Positions 25,775 to 34,984 of a DNA stretch of 64,000 nucleotides are shown here, one piece after another. How positions within the stretch are numbered: the first letter of the stretch is position 1; each line of letters opens with the position of its first letter. Source of the stretch: MED660 sp002691025 (GTDB lineage: Bacteria; Myxococcota_A; UBA9160; UBA4427); assembly GCA_002170485.2 (NCBI GenBank), contig NHDZ02000073.1, forward strand, positions 44,014 through 108,013, in the 5' to 3' direction. The notes under the pieces were generated by a model that did no database searches, was not told the DNA's origin, and saw only the letters and a program-made list of their open reading frames with translations. The translations under genes and the position numbers were made by a program.

Positions 25775-27847
25775 ATGCAAAATCAGATCATGATCAACGT
25801 GCATCCCGGGGAAACCCGAGTTGCGTTACTCGAAAACTCCTCATTCTCAGAACTTCACGTCGAACGAAAAGACAGCGCCAGCGTTGTTGGAAATGTCGTC
25901 AAGGGTCGCGTGAGCCGGGTACTCCCCGGAATGCAAGCCGCCTTTGTCGACATCGGCCTTGAAAAAGCCGCCTTCCTCTACGTCGGCGACTACTTCGACA
26001 ATACGGCGCCCGATGCCAAAGAGGAATCCCGCGGACGCGGACGTCATCGGCGTGGCAACGTTCCGGGCATCGAAACCGTGCTCTCCGAGGGCCAGGAAAT
26101 CGTGGTCCAGATCGCGAAGGCCCCGATCGGTTCCAAGGGGGCCCGGATCACCTCGAATATTTCGATCCCCGGCCGCCACCTCGTCTTGACCCCCTGGTCG
26201 AAACGAATCGGCGTTTCCCGCCGGATCGGTTCCGACAAGGAGCGTCGGCGCCTGCGCGAGATCATCCAGCGCCTCAAACCCGACAATCTCGGATTCATCA
26301 TCCGGACGGCGGGCGACGGGGTGCGAGAAGCCGACCTCGAAGCCGACATCCGCTACCTGCGCAGCACCTGGGAGAAAATCCAGAGCCGCCATGCGGAAAC
26401 CATGGTTCCTCACGTGCTTCATTCGGAGCCGGACCTTCCGCTGCGGATCATTCGCGACGCGGCCGGCCCGGAAACCACCCGGATCGTGACCGACGACCTG
26501 GAGACCCACCAGGCCCTGGAGCACTTCGTCACCGAGTTCGTCGCCGAGCCACGGCCGACCGTTGAGCACTACACAGGAAAGATCCCGCTCTTCGACGAAA
26601 TGAAGCTGGAAGAGCAGATCCACGCCAACCTGGAAAGAAAAGTGCCGCTCAAATCAGGGGGCTCCCTGGTCATCGATCAATGCGAAGCCCTTACGGCCAT
26701 CGACGTCAATACCGGTGGATTCGTGGGCAAGCGCGATCTTGAGGAGACGGTTTTCAAGACCAACCTTGAAGCGGTCAAAGAAGTCGTGCACCAACTCCGC
26801 TTTCGGAATATCGGCGGGTTGATCATCATCGATCTCATCGACATGGAGTCCGCCGACCATAGAGAGAAGGTCTATCGAGCGCTTCGGGACGCCCTGAGAT
26901 CAGACAAATCGAGAACCAATATCCTCAAGATCTCTGAGCTCGGACTGGTGGAGATGACCCGCAAACGAACACGGGAAAATCTCGTCCAGGCGCTTTGCGA
27001 ACCCTGCTCCAACTGTGAGGGGCGAGGCTATCTCCTTTCCGGCCAGACCGTGGCTCACAACATTCTTCGCGAAATCCGAAATGATCTCCCGAAGATCAGT
27101 GGTCGGAGGATTGCCATCTCGGTCAGCCCTCGTGTAGCCGAGCAACTTCTACGCATCGAAGAAAAACCCCTGGCCTCGCTTTCCGAAGATCTGGGCAAAG
27201 AGATCGAGATCCGAGCCCGGCCTGGACTCCATCAAGAACAATTCGAGGTGGAGGCGCTCGACGATGGGCCGCCGGTGGAAATCGAACTCCAGTGGCTGAG
27301 AGACCCGGCTGAAATCGCAGCGGAAGAGGAAAACCTCGCCAAGGCCCGCGAAGAATCCAAACAAAGCGGAAAATCCAAACGAAGCCGAGGCGGAAACAGA
27401 CGCGGGCGAAAGCCGGGATCGTCCCGGGACAGTGCGGAGAACGAGAGCGCATCGCCCGAAAAGACCGCCAAGCCGGACGAGGCGAAAAAAGAGGAAGCCC
27501 CGACCGAGAACGCGGCCGACGCGAACCCCGCGGCCCCCGAGGAAGCTGAAAAAGTGGAAACGGAGTCTGCCGTGGCGGCCGAGGCCGCCGAGGCGAGTCC
27601 TGAGCCTGAGTCGGCCAAGGACGAGGCCCTCTCCACCGCCACAGCTTCTTCGGAGCCTGCACCGGCCCCTGAGACTAAGCCGGAAGAGCCCCTGGGGGCA
27701 TCAGCCGAAGTCCAGGCGGACGAAAAACCCGCTGAAGCCAAGAAAGAAGCTGCGGCCGCTTCGGGCCCGCCGGAGGGCGAAGCCACAGAAGGAGAGCCGC
27801 AAGCGCTTGACGATACAGATGAATCGCGGATACTCCCGCGTTCCTAA
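25775..27847 (+). CDS. rng: Ribonuclease E/G family endoribonuclease
   Basis: This enzyme processes rRNA and degrades mRNA. The protein has about 690 residues. The S1-like N-terminal domain (NVVKGRVSRVLPGMQAAFVDIG with an RG-rich insertion) is followed by the RNase H-like and DNase I-like domains with metal-binding Asp residues in LTAIDVNTGGFVGKRDLEET and IIIDLIDME. The zinc link is CEPCSNCEGRGY. Residues from about 520 to the end form a disordered tail rich in Ala, Glu, Lys and Pro. This resembles the scaffold half of RNase E but is shorter. ATG 25775 is preferred over TTG 25766; neither has a good ribosome site. Upstream of rplU, it may be co-transcribed. Confidence 0.92.
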   Translation: MQNQIMINVHPGETRVALLENSSFSELHVERKDSASVVGNVVKGRVSRVLPGMQAAFVDIGLEKAAFLYVGDYFDNTAPDAKEESRGRGRHRRGNVPGIETVLSEGQEIVVQIAKAPIGSKGARITSNISIPGRHLVLTPWSKRIGVSRRIGSDKERRRLREIIQRLKPDNLGFIIRTAGDGVREADLEADIRYLRSTWEKIQSRHAETMVPHVLHSEPDLPLRIIRDAAGPETTRIVTDDLETHQALEHFVTEFVAEPRPTVEHYTGKIPLFDEMKLEEQIHANLERKVPLKSGGSLVIDQCEALTAIDVNTGGFVGKRDLEETVFKTNLEAVKEVVHQLRFRNIGGLIIIDLIDMESADHREKVYRALRDALRSDKSRTNILKISELGLVEMTRKRTRENLVQALCEPCSNCEGRGYLLSGQTVAHNILREIRNDLPKISGRRIAISVSPRVAEQLLRIEEKPLASLSEDLGKEIEIRARPGLHQEQFEVEALDDGPPVEIELQWLRDPAEIAAEEENLAKAREESKQSGKSKRSRGGNRRGRKPGSSRDSAENESASPEKTAKPDEAKKEEAPTENAADANPAAPEEAEKVETESAVAAEAAEASPEPESAKDEALSTATASSEPAPAPETKPEEPLGASAEVQADEKPAEAKKEAAAASGPPEGEATEGEPQALDDTDESRILPRS

Positions 27848-27873
27848 AGAAACGAATGAGGCAAACCAGAGTT

Positions 27874-28185
27874 ATGTACGCGGTAATCAGAACGGGCGGA
27901 AAACAAGTACGAGTTGAACCCGGAGAGCGTGTTCGGGTGGAAAAACTCGCTGGAGATCCGGGTGCGGAAATCCAACTCGGTGATGTTCTTCTTGTCGGAG
28001 ACGATGATTCAGTCACCGTAGGAACACCGGTGGTGGACGGGGCCAGCGTACGCGGCACCATCACCGCCCAAGCGAGACATCCCAAGATCCGTGTCTTCAA
28101 GATGAAGAGACGAAAGGGATACCGCCGCATGCAAGGGCATCGGCAGGATTACACTGAAGTTCAAGTCGATTCCATCGATCAATAA
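27874..28185 (+). CDS. rplU: 50S ribosomal protein L21
   Basis: L21 is a 23S rRNA-binding protein of 103 residues. The whole sequence fits the family: MYAVIRTGGKQVRVEPGERV, then the C-terminal RHPKIRVFKMKRRKGYRRMQ and GHRQDYTEVQV. The frame is open upstream to 27856, but ATG 27874 begins the conserved protein. It starts the rplU-rpmA-obgE group. Confidence 0.96.
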   Translation: MYAVIRTGGKQVRVEPGERVRVEKLAGDPGAEIQLGDVLLVGDDDSVTVGTPVVDGASVRGTITAQARHPKIRVFKMKRRKGYRRMQGHRQDYTEVQVDSIDQ

Positions 28186-28243
28186 TCGAATCGACATCCG
28201 GGCCTGATGATCGGCTCCGGAAATAAACAAAAGGACGTTCTCG

Positions 28244-28498
28244 ATGTCACATAAAAAAGGGCAGGGCAGTTCACGAAACGGACGCGACAGCAATGGCCAA
28301 CGAAGAGGCGTAAAGATCTTCGCCGGTCAGACCGTCAACGCCGGCTCCATCCTTGTGCGTCAGCTGGGAACTCGAATCCACCCGGGCAAGAACGTCGGCC
28401 TCGGTAAGGACTACACCCTGTTTGCCCTGACGCCCGGTGTCGTCCGTTATGCAAAATCAAAGGGCCGTCGCCTCGCGCACATCGACCTCGGAGAGTAG
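28244..28498 (+). CDS. rpmA: 50S ribosomal protein L27
   Basis: L27 is an 84-residue protein whose N-terminus reaches the peptidyl transferase centre. Conserved features are MSHKKGQGSSRNGRDSNGQR, GVKIFAGQTVNAGSILVRQ and GLGKDYTLFALTPGVVRY. It has no N-terminal extension of the type cleaved in Firmicutes. Start ATG 28244, 58 bp after rplU. Confidence 0.97.
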   Translation: MSHKKGQGSSRNGRDSNGQRRGVKIFAGQTVNAGSILVRQLGTRIHPGKNVGLGKDYTLFALTPGVVRYAKSKGRRLAHIDLGE

Positions 28499-28626
28499 AC
28501 GGGCCCGCTAGCCAGTATCACCGGCGAAAAGCCCCTCTCCTGAACGCCTTGCTGGACAGGACGCTGCCCCAGTCACCAATCCCGAATGGCTGATTGGTGT
28601 AGAGGGATCGCGCCGGGAGCGAATTC

Positions 28627-29703
28627 GTGAAGAGCGCTCAAGCTTTCGTCGACGAAGCCCAGATCACGGTAGAGTCCGGAGCCGGCGGAAATGGTCTCGT
28701 CGGTTTCCGCCGAGAGAAGTTTGTTGCCTTTGGGGGTCCCAACGGAGGCGACGGCGGTCACGGAGGCGACGTTGTCCTCGTCGCTGACCGGAATCTGTCT
28801 ACCCTGCTGGAGTTTCAGCGGCGCCGTTCTCTCAAAGCCGAGCGCGGCCAGAACGGGGGGCCCAACGGGCGCACGGGAGCCCGCGGAGAGAACATCGAGA
28901 TCCACCTGCCCATCGGTACCGTGGTGCGGCACCTCGAAGCCGAACCCGACTCCGAACCCCTGGTCGATCTGGCCGAGGATGGACAACGCTTCGTCGTGGC
29001 CCGAGGCGGAAACGGCGGCTTCGGCAATCAGCGCTTCAAGTCACCGACCCGTCAGGCGCCGGACTTCGCACTCGATGGAAAGCCTGGAGAGTCCCATGAA
29101 CTCAAGCTCTCTCTCAAATTATTGGCCGATATCGGTCTCGTCGGCTTTCCCAATGCCGGAAAGTCGACGCTGCTGAGAGCCATCTCCTCGGCCCAACCCA
29201 AGGTCGCTTCGTATCCCTTCACCACGCTGACCCCCTCGCTCGGAGTCGTCGAACTGGACCATGTCCGATTCGTGGTGGCCGACATCCCAGGCCTGATTCG
29301 AGGCGCCAGCGAAGGCGCCGGGCTGGGTCATCAATTTCTACGCCACGTGGAGCGCACGCGCGTCATCGTGCACCTCCTCGATCTCGGAGCCTGCTTTCTT
29401 GAACAAAGGGATCTGCTCGCCGACTACGACGCCATCCGGCAGGAACTGAGTCTCTATCAACCCGATCTGCTGGACCGCAAAGAGATCGTGGTGTTGTCCA
29501 AGGTCGATCTCGCCCACGACGAAGAAATCGTAGAGCAGATCGAGGCCCAGCTCGCGACCCGAGGCATCGTCCCGCTGAGACTTTCCGCCGCCACCACCAT
29601 GGGCAAGCGGGAACTGGTACGCAGTATGCTCTTGGCGGTGGAACAGGCCCGGGAAGAAGAAGACTCCAACCGCGAAGAAGGCGACGAGAGAGCCAATCCA
29701 TGA
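28627..29703 (+). CDS. obgE: GTPase ObgE/CgtA
   Basis: Obg is a ribosome-associated GTPase involved in 50S assembly and stress signalling. The 358-residue protein has the glycine-rich Obg fold (GAGGNGLVGFRREKFVAFGG and GGNGGFGNQRFKS), then the G domain with P-loop GFPNAGKSTLLRAI, switch II VADIPGLIRGASEGAGLG, and NKxD-type motif read as LSKVDLAH. Start is GTG 28627 with GGGAG seven bases upstream. The stop overlaps the proB start by 4 bp. Confidence 0.96.
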   Translation: MKSAQAFVDEAQITVESGAGGNGLVGFRREKFVAFGGPNGGDGGHGGDVVLVADRNLSTLLEFQRRRSLKAERGQNGGPNGRTGARGENIEIHLPIGTVVRHLEAEPDSEPLVDLAEDGQRFVVARGGNGGFGNQRFKSPTRQAPDFALDGKPGESHELKLSLKLLADIGLVGFPNAGKSTLLRAISSAQPKVASYPFTTLTPSLGVVELDHVRFVVADIPGLIRGASEGAGLGHQFLRHVERTRVIVHLLDLGACFLEQRDLLADYDAIRQELSLYQPDLLDRKEIVVLSKVDLAHDEEIVEQIEAQLATRGIVPLRLSAATTMGKRELVRSMLLAVEQAREEEDSNREEGDERANP

Positions 29704-30836
29704 CTTCCGAAAACCTCCGAGACTGCCAGAAAGCGGCCAAACGGATCGTGGTGAAGGTGGGGAGCAGTACTCTCACGAACGCCGGCAAACCGCGTGCTCA
29801 AAAATTCGGAAAGCTGGCGGAGTCCATTTCGCAACTGATTGATGACGGGCGAGAAGTGGTGCTGGTGTCATCGGGTGCGGTCGCCATGGGGAGTCAACGG
29901 CTTGGATGGGACCATGCCGGAAGGTCGATCCCCGAAAAGCAGGCCGCCGCCGCCGTGGGCCAGATCGGGCTCGTCGAGGTCTATCGACGCCGCTTTGCTT
30001 CCTTCGGGAAGGAAGTGGGACAAGTCCTGCTGACTCGCACTGGACTTGAAGACCGTGAGCGTTTTCTCAATGCAAGACACACCCTGCAAGAGCTTTTGCG
30101 CCTGGGCACCGTCCCCATCGTCAATGAAAATGACACGGTGGCCACGGAGGAGATCCGCTTCGGGGACAACGACAACCTATCGGCCACCATCGTCAATCTG
30201 GTCGGAGCGGACCTGCTTGTGATCCTGACCGACGTAGACGGCCTCTATGAAGAAAAGCCCGTGGCCGGCCAACGCAAGCCCAAGCTCATCGAAGTCGTAG
30301 AGCACATCACGCCCGAGATCGAAGCTTCGGCAACGGGTACGGACAGCACGTTCGGTCAAGGCGGCATGATCAGTAAACTTCAAGCCGCTCGAAGCGCGGC
30401 TCGCTCCGGAGCGGCCACGGTCCTGTGTAACGGTCGCGGCCACGATGTCCTGCAACGGGTCGTCGCGGGGGACGACATCGGAACGCTCTTCTTGCCCGGC
30501 GAACGGATATCAAGCCGGAAGCACTGGTTGGCCTTTACCGCAGGCACCCGAGGCTCGCTGGTCGTGGATCCCGGAGCCGCCCGGGCTCTGATGGCGGACG
30601 GCTCCAGCCTCCTGCCCGCCGGCATCCTGGCGGTGGAAGGGCGCTTCGGGATTGGCGACCCGGTCCTCTGCGTGAGCCAGGACGGAGAGGAGCTGGCACG
30701 AGGTCTGCCCGCATACAGCGCGGAGGAGATCAGGCAGATCAAGGGAATCACGGCCAAAGAGATTTCAACGGTGCTAGGCTACTCAAACGGCGACGCGATC
30801 ATCCACCGGGACGATCTTGTGGCTCTCGACAGCTGA
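29700..30836 (+). CDS. proB: Glutamate 5-kinase ProB
   Basis: ProB phosphorylates glutamate, the first step of proline synthesis. The 378-residue protein has an N-terminal amino acid kinase domain (VVKVGSSTLTNAGKPR, VLVSSGAVAMGSQRLG, TVPIVNENDTVATEEIRFGDN, GTDSTFGQGGMISKLQAA) and a C-terminal PUA domain. The ATG at 29700 overlaps the obgE stop. The obgE-proB pairing is common in deltaproteobacteria. Confidence 0.96.
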   Translation: MTSENLRDCQKAAKRIVVKVGSSTLTNAGKPRAQKFGKLAESISQLIDDGREVVLVSSGAVAMGSQRLGWDHAGRSIPEKQAAAAVGQIGLVEVYRRRFASFGKEVGQVLLTRTGLEDRERFLNARHTLQELLRLGTVPIVNENDTVATEEIRFGDNDNLSATIVNLVGADLLVILTDVDGLYEEKPVAGQRKPKLIEVVEHITPEIEASATGTDSTFGQGGMISKLQAARSAARSGAATVLCNGRGHDVLQRVVAGDDIGTLFLPGERISSRKHWLAFTAGTRGSLVVDPGAARALMADGSSLLPAGILAVEGRFGIGDPVLCVSQDGEELARGLPAYSAEEIRQIKGITAKEISTVLGYSNGDAIIHRDDLVALDS

Positions 30837-30867
30837 GCGATAGCAGAAACAGGCAGGCACGAAGCCG

Positions 30868-31557
30868 ATGGTTGGAATATTCGGAGGTACGTTCAACCCC
30901 ATTCACCTCGGCCATCTCCGCGCCGCCGAGGAAGTCATGGAGAAGCTCGGGCTGGAACACATGATCTTCATTCCCAGTGCGCGTCCTCCTCACAAGACCC
31001 ACGAAAGCGAGATCATCGCTCCCGCGGCAGATCGTCTGGACTGGGTCCAGAGGGCCATCGCTTCAAATCACCACTTCCGGGTCGATGCCATTGAAATGGA
31101 ACGACCCGGACCTTCCTATCTCGTGGATACCTTGACCACTCTGCTGGAAAAACACTCTGCCCAGGACCTGGTCTTCATTCTCGGTCAAGATGCCTTCTCC
31201 GAGATGGGAGACTGGAAAGCGCCCGAACAGCTTTTCTCCATGGCCAATTTTGCTGTCCTTGTGCGACCTCCGGCTAGAGCCGGAACCCTCGAAGATTGGA
31301 CCCCCGAGTGCGTACGCAGCGATTTTTCATTTTCCGACGACGGCCTTTCGGCGAGACACCGGACCACCGAGCGCTGGATTCGTCGTGTTTCCATCGAAGC
31401 GCTGGAGATCTCCTCCACACGAATCCGCCAAAGAGTGAGCGAAGGCGCCAGCCTTGAGAGCTGGGTACCCGAAACCATTCGTACGGCCATCGAAAACAGT
31501 CCGGTCTACAGCACGCCGTCACACCCGCACCAACCCAACCGCGAAAACCCTGTCTGA
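30868..31557 (+). CDS. nadD: Nicotinate-nucleotide adenylyltransferase NadD
   Basis: NadD makes deamido-NAD from nicotinate mononucleotide and ATP. The 229-residue protein has the nucleotidyltransferase motifs VGIFGGTFNPIHLGHLRAAE, FIPSARPPHK and the C-terminal LEISSTRIRQRVSEG. It follows proB by 31 bp and precedes rsfS by 28 bp, a widely conserved nadD-rsfS pair. Confidence 0.96.
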   Translation: MVGIFGGTFNPIHLGHLRAAEEVMEKLGLEHMIFIPSARPPHKTHESEIIAPAADRLDWVQRAIASNHHFRVDAIEMERPGPSYLVDTLTTLLEKHSAQDLVFILGQDAFSEMGDWKAPEQLFSMANFAVLVRPPARAGTLEDWTPECVRSDFSFSDDGLSARHRTTERWIRRVSIEALEISSTRIRQRVSEGASLESWVPETIRTAIENSPVYSTPSHPHQPNRENPV

Positions 31558-31585
31558 CCCAGAACCCTCAAGAAGGAAAACGTCC

Positions 31586-31972
31586 GTGGATGCTCCCCAA
31601 TCCGAAGAAGAAGATTTCATAGCCAAGACAAAGATCATCATGGAGGCTGCGGCCGAAATGAAAGCCGACCAGATTGTCGGCCTGGATATGCGCGAGGTCA
31701 GCTCCTTCGCAGACTCCTTCGTAATTGCCTCCGGTGGATCCGGTCGGCATGTCCGCTCCATCGCCGAAGCGATCATCAAGACCATGGAGGAGTCCAATGA
31801 TCGACCGCTCGGAGTGGAAGGGCTCGACGAAGGACGCTGGGTCCTGATCGATGCCAACGACGTGATCATCCACGTCTTCGCGGCGGACTCGAGAGACGAC
31901 TTCTCTCTCGAGAGGCTCTGGAGCGATGCGCCTTTGATCCCCTTCCAGCCCGAGGAAAGCCCCGAAAGCTGA
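31586..31972 (+). CDS. rsfS: Ribosome silencing factor RsfS
   Basis: RsfS binds L14 and keeps 50S and 30S subunits apart when nutrients are scarce. The 128-residue protein has the family motif LDMREVSSFADSFVIASGGS, then VEGLDEGRWVLIDANDVIIHVF. The frame is open to 31454 inside nadD, but GTG 31586 has AAGGA eight bases upstream and begins a protein of normal length. Confidence 0.94.
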   Translation: MDAPQSEEEDFIAKTKIIMEAAAEMKADQIVGLDMREVSSFADSFVIASGGSGRHVRSIAEAIIKTMEESNDRPLGVEGLDEGRWVLIDANDVIIHVFAADSRDDFSLERLWSDAPLIPFQPEESPES

Positions 31973-32045
31973 GACCGCCCGGTTACGATTGCAGAAGACG
32001 CGAACTTCGCGATGATCGCTTCACCCGGTTCCGCTTGAAGCGACC

Positions 32046-32711
32046 ATGCCGTCTCAAAATTGGCTCGAGTTCCTCTTCCCTCCATCTTGCTCGGTCTGCG
32101 GCCAGGCGAGTGCCGACCTACTCTGCCCACCCTGCAAAAGAACCCTTCCCTGGCTGGAACCCACGGACGCGGCCCACCACGCATCTGGACCGCTGGACGG
32201 AATTATCGCGCCGGTGAAGTTCACGGACCCGGTGAGAAGCTGGATTCTTGCTTTCAAGTATCCGCCTCCCGGTCTATTCGGACAAAGCGCCTCCGCGACA
32301 GGCCTGGTTCTATGGCTGGCCCGAGCGGGGGCCGAACGCCTCACGGGAGCCACACCGGACTGCATCACTCCCGTCCCCTCCCACCCCCGCCGATTCCAGA
32401 AGAGAGGCTTTGAACCGTCCTATCGATTGGCTCTCGAAATGGCCCGCCATCGGGACATCAAGCTTGAGCCCCGACTTCTTTTCCGGGTTCGAGATACCCC
32501 TGCCCAAACCGGCCTCAAGTCGAGCCAGCGCGAAGCCAATGTCAAAAATGCCTTTGCGTGTCGAAGAAGGCACCTGCCTCACAAGGCATGCATCTGGCTC
32601 GTCGACGACGTCGTCACCACGGGATCCACCCTCAGGAGTGCTGCACGTACGCTCAAACAAGCGGGGGCGGAAAAGGTGGTGGGCCTATGCGTCGCGCGCA
32701 CCGGGGAGTGA
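32046..32711 (+). CDS. ComF family phosphoribosyltransferase-like protein
   Basis: ComF proteins have a phosphoribosyltransferase fold and are linked to DNA uptake. The 221-residue protein has an N-terminal zinc ribbon (CSVCG and CPPC), a central ITPVPSHPRRFQKRGFEPSY segment, and the PRPP loop IWLVDDVVTTGSTLRSA. All are typical. It is the last gene of the plus-strand block starting with rng and converges on the sensor gene with only 5 bp between. No other competence genes are visible. Confidence 0.88.
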   Translation: MPSQNWLEFLFPPSCSVCGQASADLLCPPCKRTLPWLEPTDAAHHASGPLDGIIAPVKFTDPVRSWILAFKYPPPGLFGQSASATGLVLWLARAGAERLTGATPDCITPVPSHPRRFQKRGFEPSYRLALEMARHRDIKLEPRLLFRVRDTPAQTGLKSSQREANVKNAFACRRRHLPHKACIWLVDDVVTTGSTLRSAARTLKQAGAEKVVGLCVARTGE

Positions 32712-32716
32712 GGGCT

Positions 32717-33802
32717 TCAGTCTCGTTCGTTGTCGCCCTGTTGTTGGACTGATTCGATGATGGCCTCGCGCAAGCGGGCCGGATCCACAGGCTTCTTGAA
32801 GATCACACCTCGGAGTCCCTTCATCCGACTCTGTTTGATGATGTGATCTTTGTCGTAATGAAAAGCCGTCATCATCAAGACGGGCATATCGGGGTGATCT
32901 TCTTTGACCTTGAGATAGAGCTGGTGGCCGTCCATGTTCGGCATCACGACATCGGAGAGCATCAGATCAAAGGGGCGACCGGCCATGCATTGAAGGGCTT
33001 CTTCACCATCGTGTGCTGTTTGCACTCGACAACCGTCGGTCTCAAGGATCTCCTTCAGGGAATTGCAGATCCCCCGATCATCATCCACGACGAGGATTTC
33101 GAGTCCCTGCAAGCGCGGGTTGGCGCTGCCCAGACGGGTTTCCTTGCGTCGCAAGTCGACCATACGAGCCGGTCCCACATAGCTGATGGTCTCGTAGCTA
33201 TCGGTTTGCACCATTTCGCCCAGTCGTCCCAGGATCTCACTGATCCGAGCCACTTCCCGGCGGACGGAATCCAGGCGCTCATTTTCCACCGAGCAGTCCC
33301 GATCTCCCGCCAGGCCGGAGATCTCACTTTCCAGCATTTCGAGTTGGTTCAGGATCACCGCCAGAGGGTTGTTGATCTCATGAGAAAGGCCAATGGCCAC
33401 CTCGCCCAGCACCGCCAGCTGATCTTTGTGCAGGATTTCCCGTAGATCCTTCGCGTACCCGATGGTGCCTGATTCATCGCCTTCGTCATCAAAGAGCAGC
33501 GTACCCGAGATGGCTACAGGGATTTCTTCCCCGGAGCGGGTCAAGAACGTGGTCGCGAAGCTTTCGATGACGTCGGCTCCCGACTGCTCGGGATCTCGCA
33601 TCGCCAGGGCGACGCGTTTCGCCTCCTCGAGACTGGGGTAGAAGTCACCGACAAACTGACCCAGGATTTCGTCTGAATCGTATCCAAGGCTCTTCGATGC
33701 ACCGTCGTTGTAGTAAACGACCCGACCCTTGCGATCTGTCGCGACCACGATGTCCGTGGAGCGATCCGTGAGTCGCTCAAGCATCTCACGCGTCAACGGC
33801 AT
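32717..33802 (-). CDS. PAS-HisKA-receiver protein without kinase ATPase domain
   Basis: The 361-residue protein starts with a PAS domain (DIVVATDRKGRVVYYNDGAS), continues with a dimerisation/phosphoacceptor helix containing LSHEINNPLAVILNQLE (His about residue 140), and ends with a receiver domain (LEILVVDDDRGICNSLKEIL, phosphoacceptor Asp in DLMLSDVVMPNMDG, Lys in FKKPVDP). The HATPase domain with N and G boxes, normally about 130 residues after HisKA, is missing: only about 80 residues separate HisKA and the receiver. It therefore cannot phosphorylate itself and might act as a phosphotransfer or phosphatase module, or use a partner kinase. It is transcribed toward comF, 101 bp after trxB. 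Confidence 0.85.
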   Translation of the reverse strand: MPLTREMLERLTDRSTDIVVATDRKGRVVYYNDGASKSLGYDSDEILGQFVGDFYPSLEEAKRVALAMRDPEQSGADVIESFATTFLTRSGEEIPVAISGTLLFDDEGDESGTIGYAKDLREILHKDQLAVLGEVAIGLSHEINNPLAVILNQLEMLESEISGLAGDRDCSVENERLDSVRREVARISEILGRLGEMVQTDSYETISYVGPARMVDLRRKETRLGSANPRLQGLEILVVDDDRGICNSLKEILETDGCRVQTAHDGEEALQCMAGRPFDLMLSDVVMPNMDGHQLYLKVKEDHPDMPVLMMTAFHYDKDHIIKQSRMKGLRGVIFKKPVDPARLREAIIESVQQQGDNERD

Positions 33803-33903
33803 ATTCGACTTCTCAGTAGCAACTCGGGCCGGTTCATCATCTTCACTCTACAAGGGTCCGCACCTTGCCTTCATCCACATCCGCAACGTACCTTCAACTA
33901 CAA

Positions 33904-34863
33904 CTACTCAAAACCCTGCTCGGCCAGCCAACGCTCGGAGTCGATCGCCGCCATGCATCCCGTACCCGCCGCCGTCACAGCCTGCCGATAGATCGGGTCT
34001 GCCACATCACCACAAGCAAAAACCCCTTCCACCGAGGTCCGCGTGGTCGCAGGGGTCAGCTTGATATATCCGCTCTCGTCAAGAGCGAGCTTGTCCTCGA
34101 AAAGACTTGTATTGGGTTGATGGCCGATGGCAATGAAGAGACCCTCCACAGCCAGGTCTCTCAACTCACCGGTCTCGGTATCCCGCAGTCTCACGCCGGT
34201 CACGAAATCATCCCCCAGCACCTCGGCGACTTCGGAATTCCATTCGAAGTCGATCTTCTCATGAGCCAGGGCCCGCTCCTGCATGATCTTCGACGCGCGC
34301 AACTCGGAGCGGCGATGAATCACCGTCACGCGGGTCGCAAAACGAGTGAGAAAGAGGGCTTCCTCCATGGCGGTATCTCCACCCCCCACCACGGCCAGAG
34401 GCTTCTCGCGAAAGAGAGCACCGTCGCAGGTCGCGCATGCGGAAACACCCAGGTTGGTCAAGCGGGTCTCTGACTCAAGGCCAAGCCAACGTGCAGAGGC
34501 TCCGGTGGCAATGATCAGGGAATCGGCCGTGAAAGAAGCTTCATCGGTTTCAACCTGGAAAGGGCGGGAAGACGTGTCGACCCGGGTGGCGTCTTCGAAG
34601 ATCAGTTCGGCTCCAAAACGCTCCGCCTGCTTCTGGAGATCTTCCATCATCCCGGGGCCCGTGATGCCCTCTGGATATCCGGGGTAGTTCTCGACATCGG
34701 TGGTGATCATGAGCTGACCCCCAAAAGCAAATCCGGCCAGGACCACCGGCGCCAGGCCGGCTCGCGCCGCATAGATCGCGGCCGTGTATCCAGCCGGCCC
34801 ACTTCCGACGATCAGGATCCGACAGTGACGCACGTCTTTGGCCGATGACTCCATATCGCTCAT
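33904..34863 (-). CDS. trxB: Thioredoxin reductase
   Basis: TrxB reduces thioredoxin with NADPH. The 319-residue flavoprotein has the FAD motif ILIVGSGPAGYTAAIYAARA, the redox-active CATCDG, the NADPH motif VVGGGDTAMEEALFL and the C-terminal FAD contact VFACGDVADPIYRQAVTAAG. Start ATG 34863 (MSDMESSAKD). It is a stand-alone or two-gene unit with the sensor downstream. Confidence 0.95.
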   Translation of the reverse strand: MSDMESSAKDVRHCRILIVGSGPAGYTAAIYAARAGLAPVVLAGFAFGGQLMITTDVENYPGYPEGITGPGMMEDLQKQAERFGAELIFEDATRVDTSSRPFQVETDEASFTADSLIIATGASARWLGLESETRLTNLGVSACATCDGALFREKPLAVVGGGDTAMEEALFLTRFATRVTVIHRRSELRASKIMQERALAHEKIDFEWNSEVAEVLGDDFVTGVRLRDTETGELRDLAVEGLFIAIGHQPNTSLFEDKLALDESGYIKLTPATTRTSVEGVFACGDVADPIYRQAVTAAGTGCMAAIDSERWLAEQGFE

Positions 34864-34984
34864 TCACTTTGCTCCACAACGGCCACAAGAATTCGTGAGC
34901 CGACTCTTTTTCGATCCGTTCACGATTCTACGGGGCACCCTCGGTCATTGCCAGACCTGATCGGCCCTTGGCCCAGACACCCTC

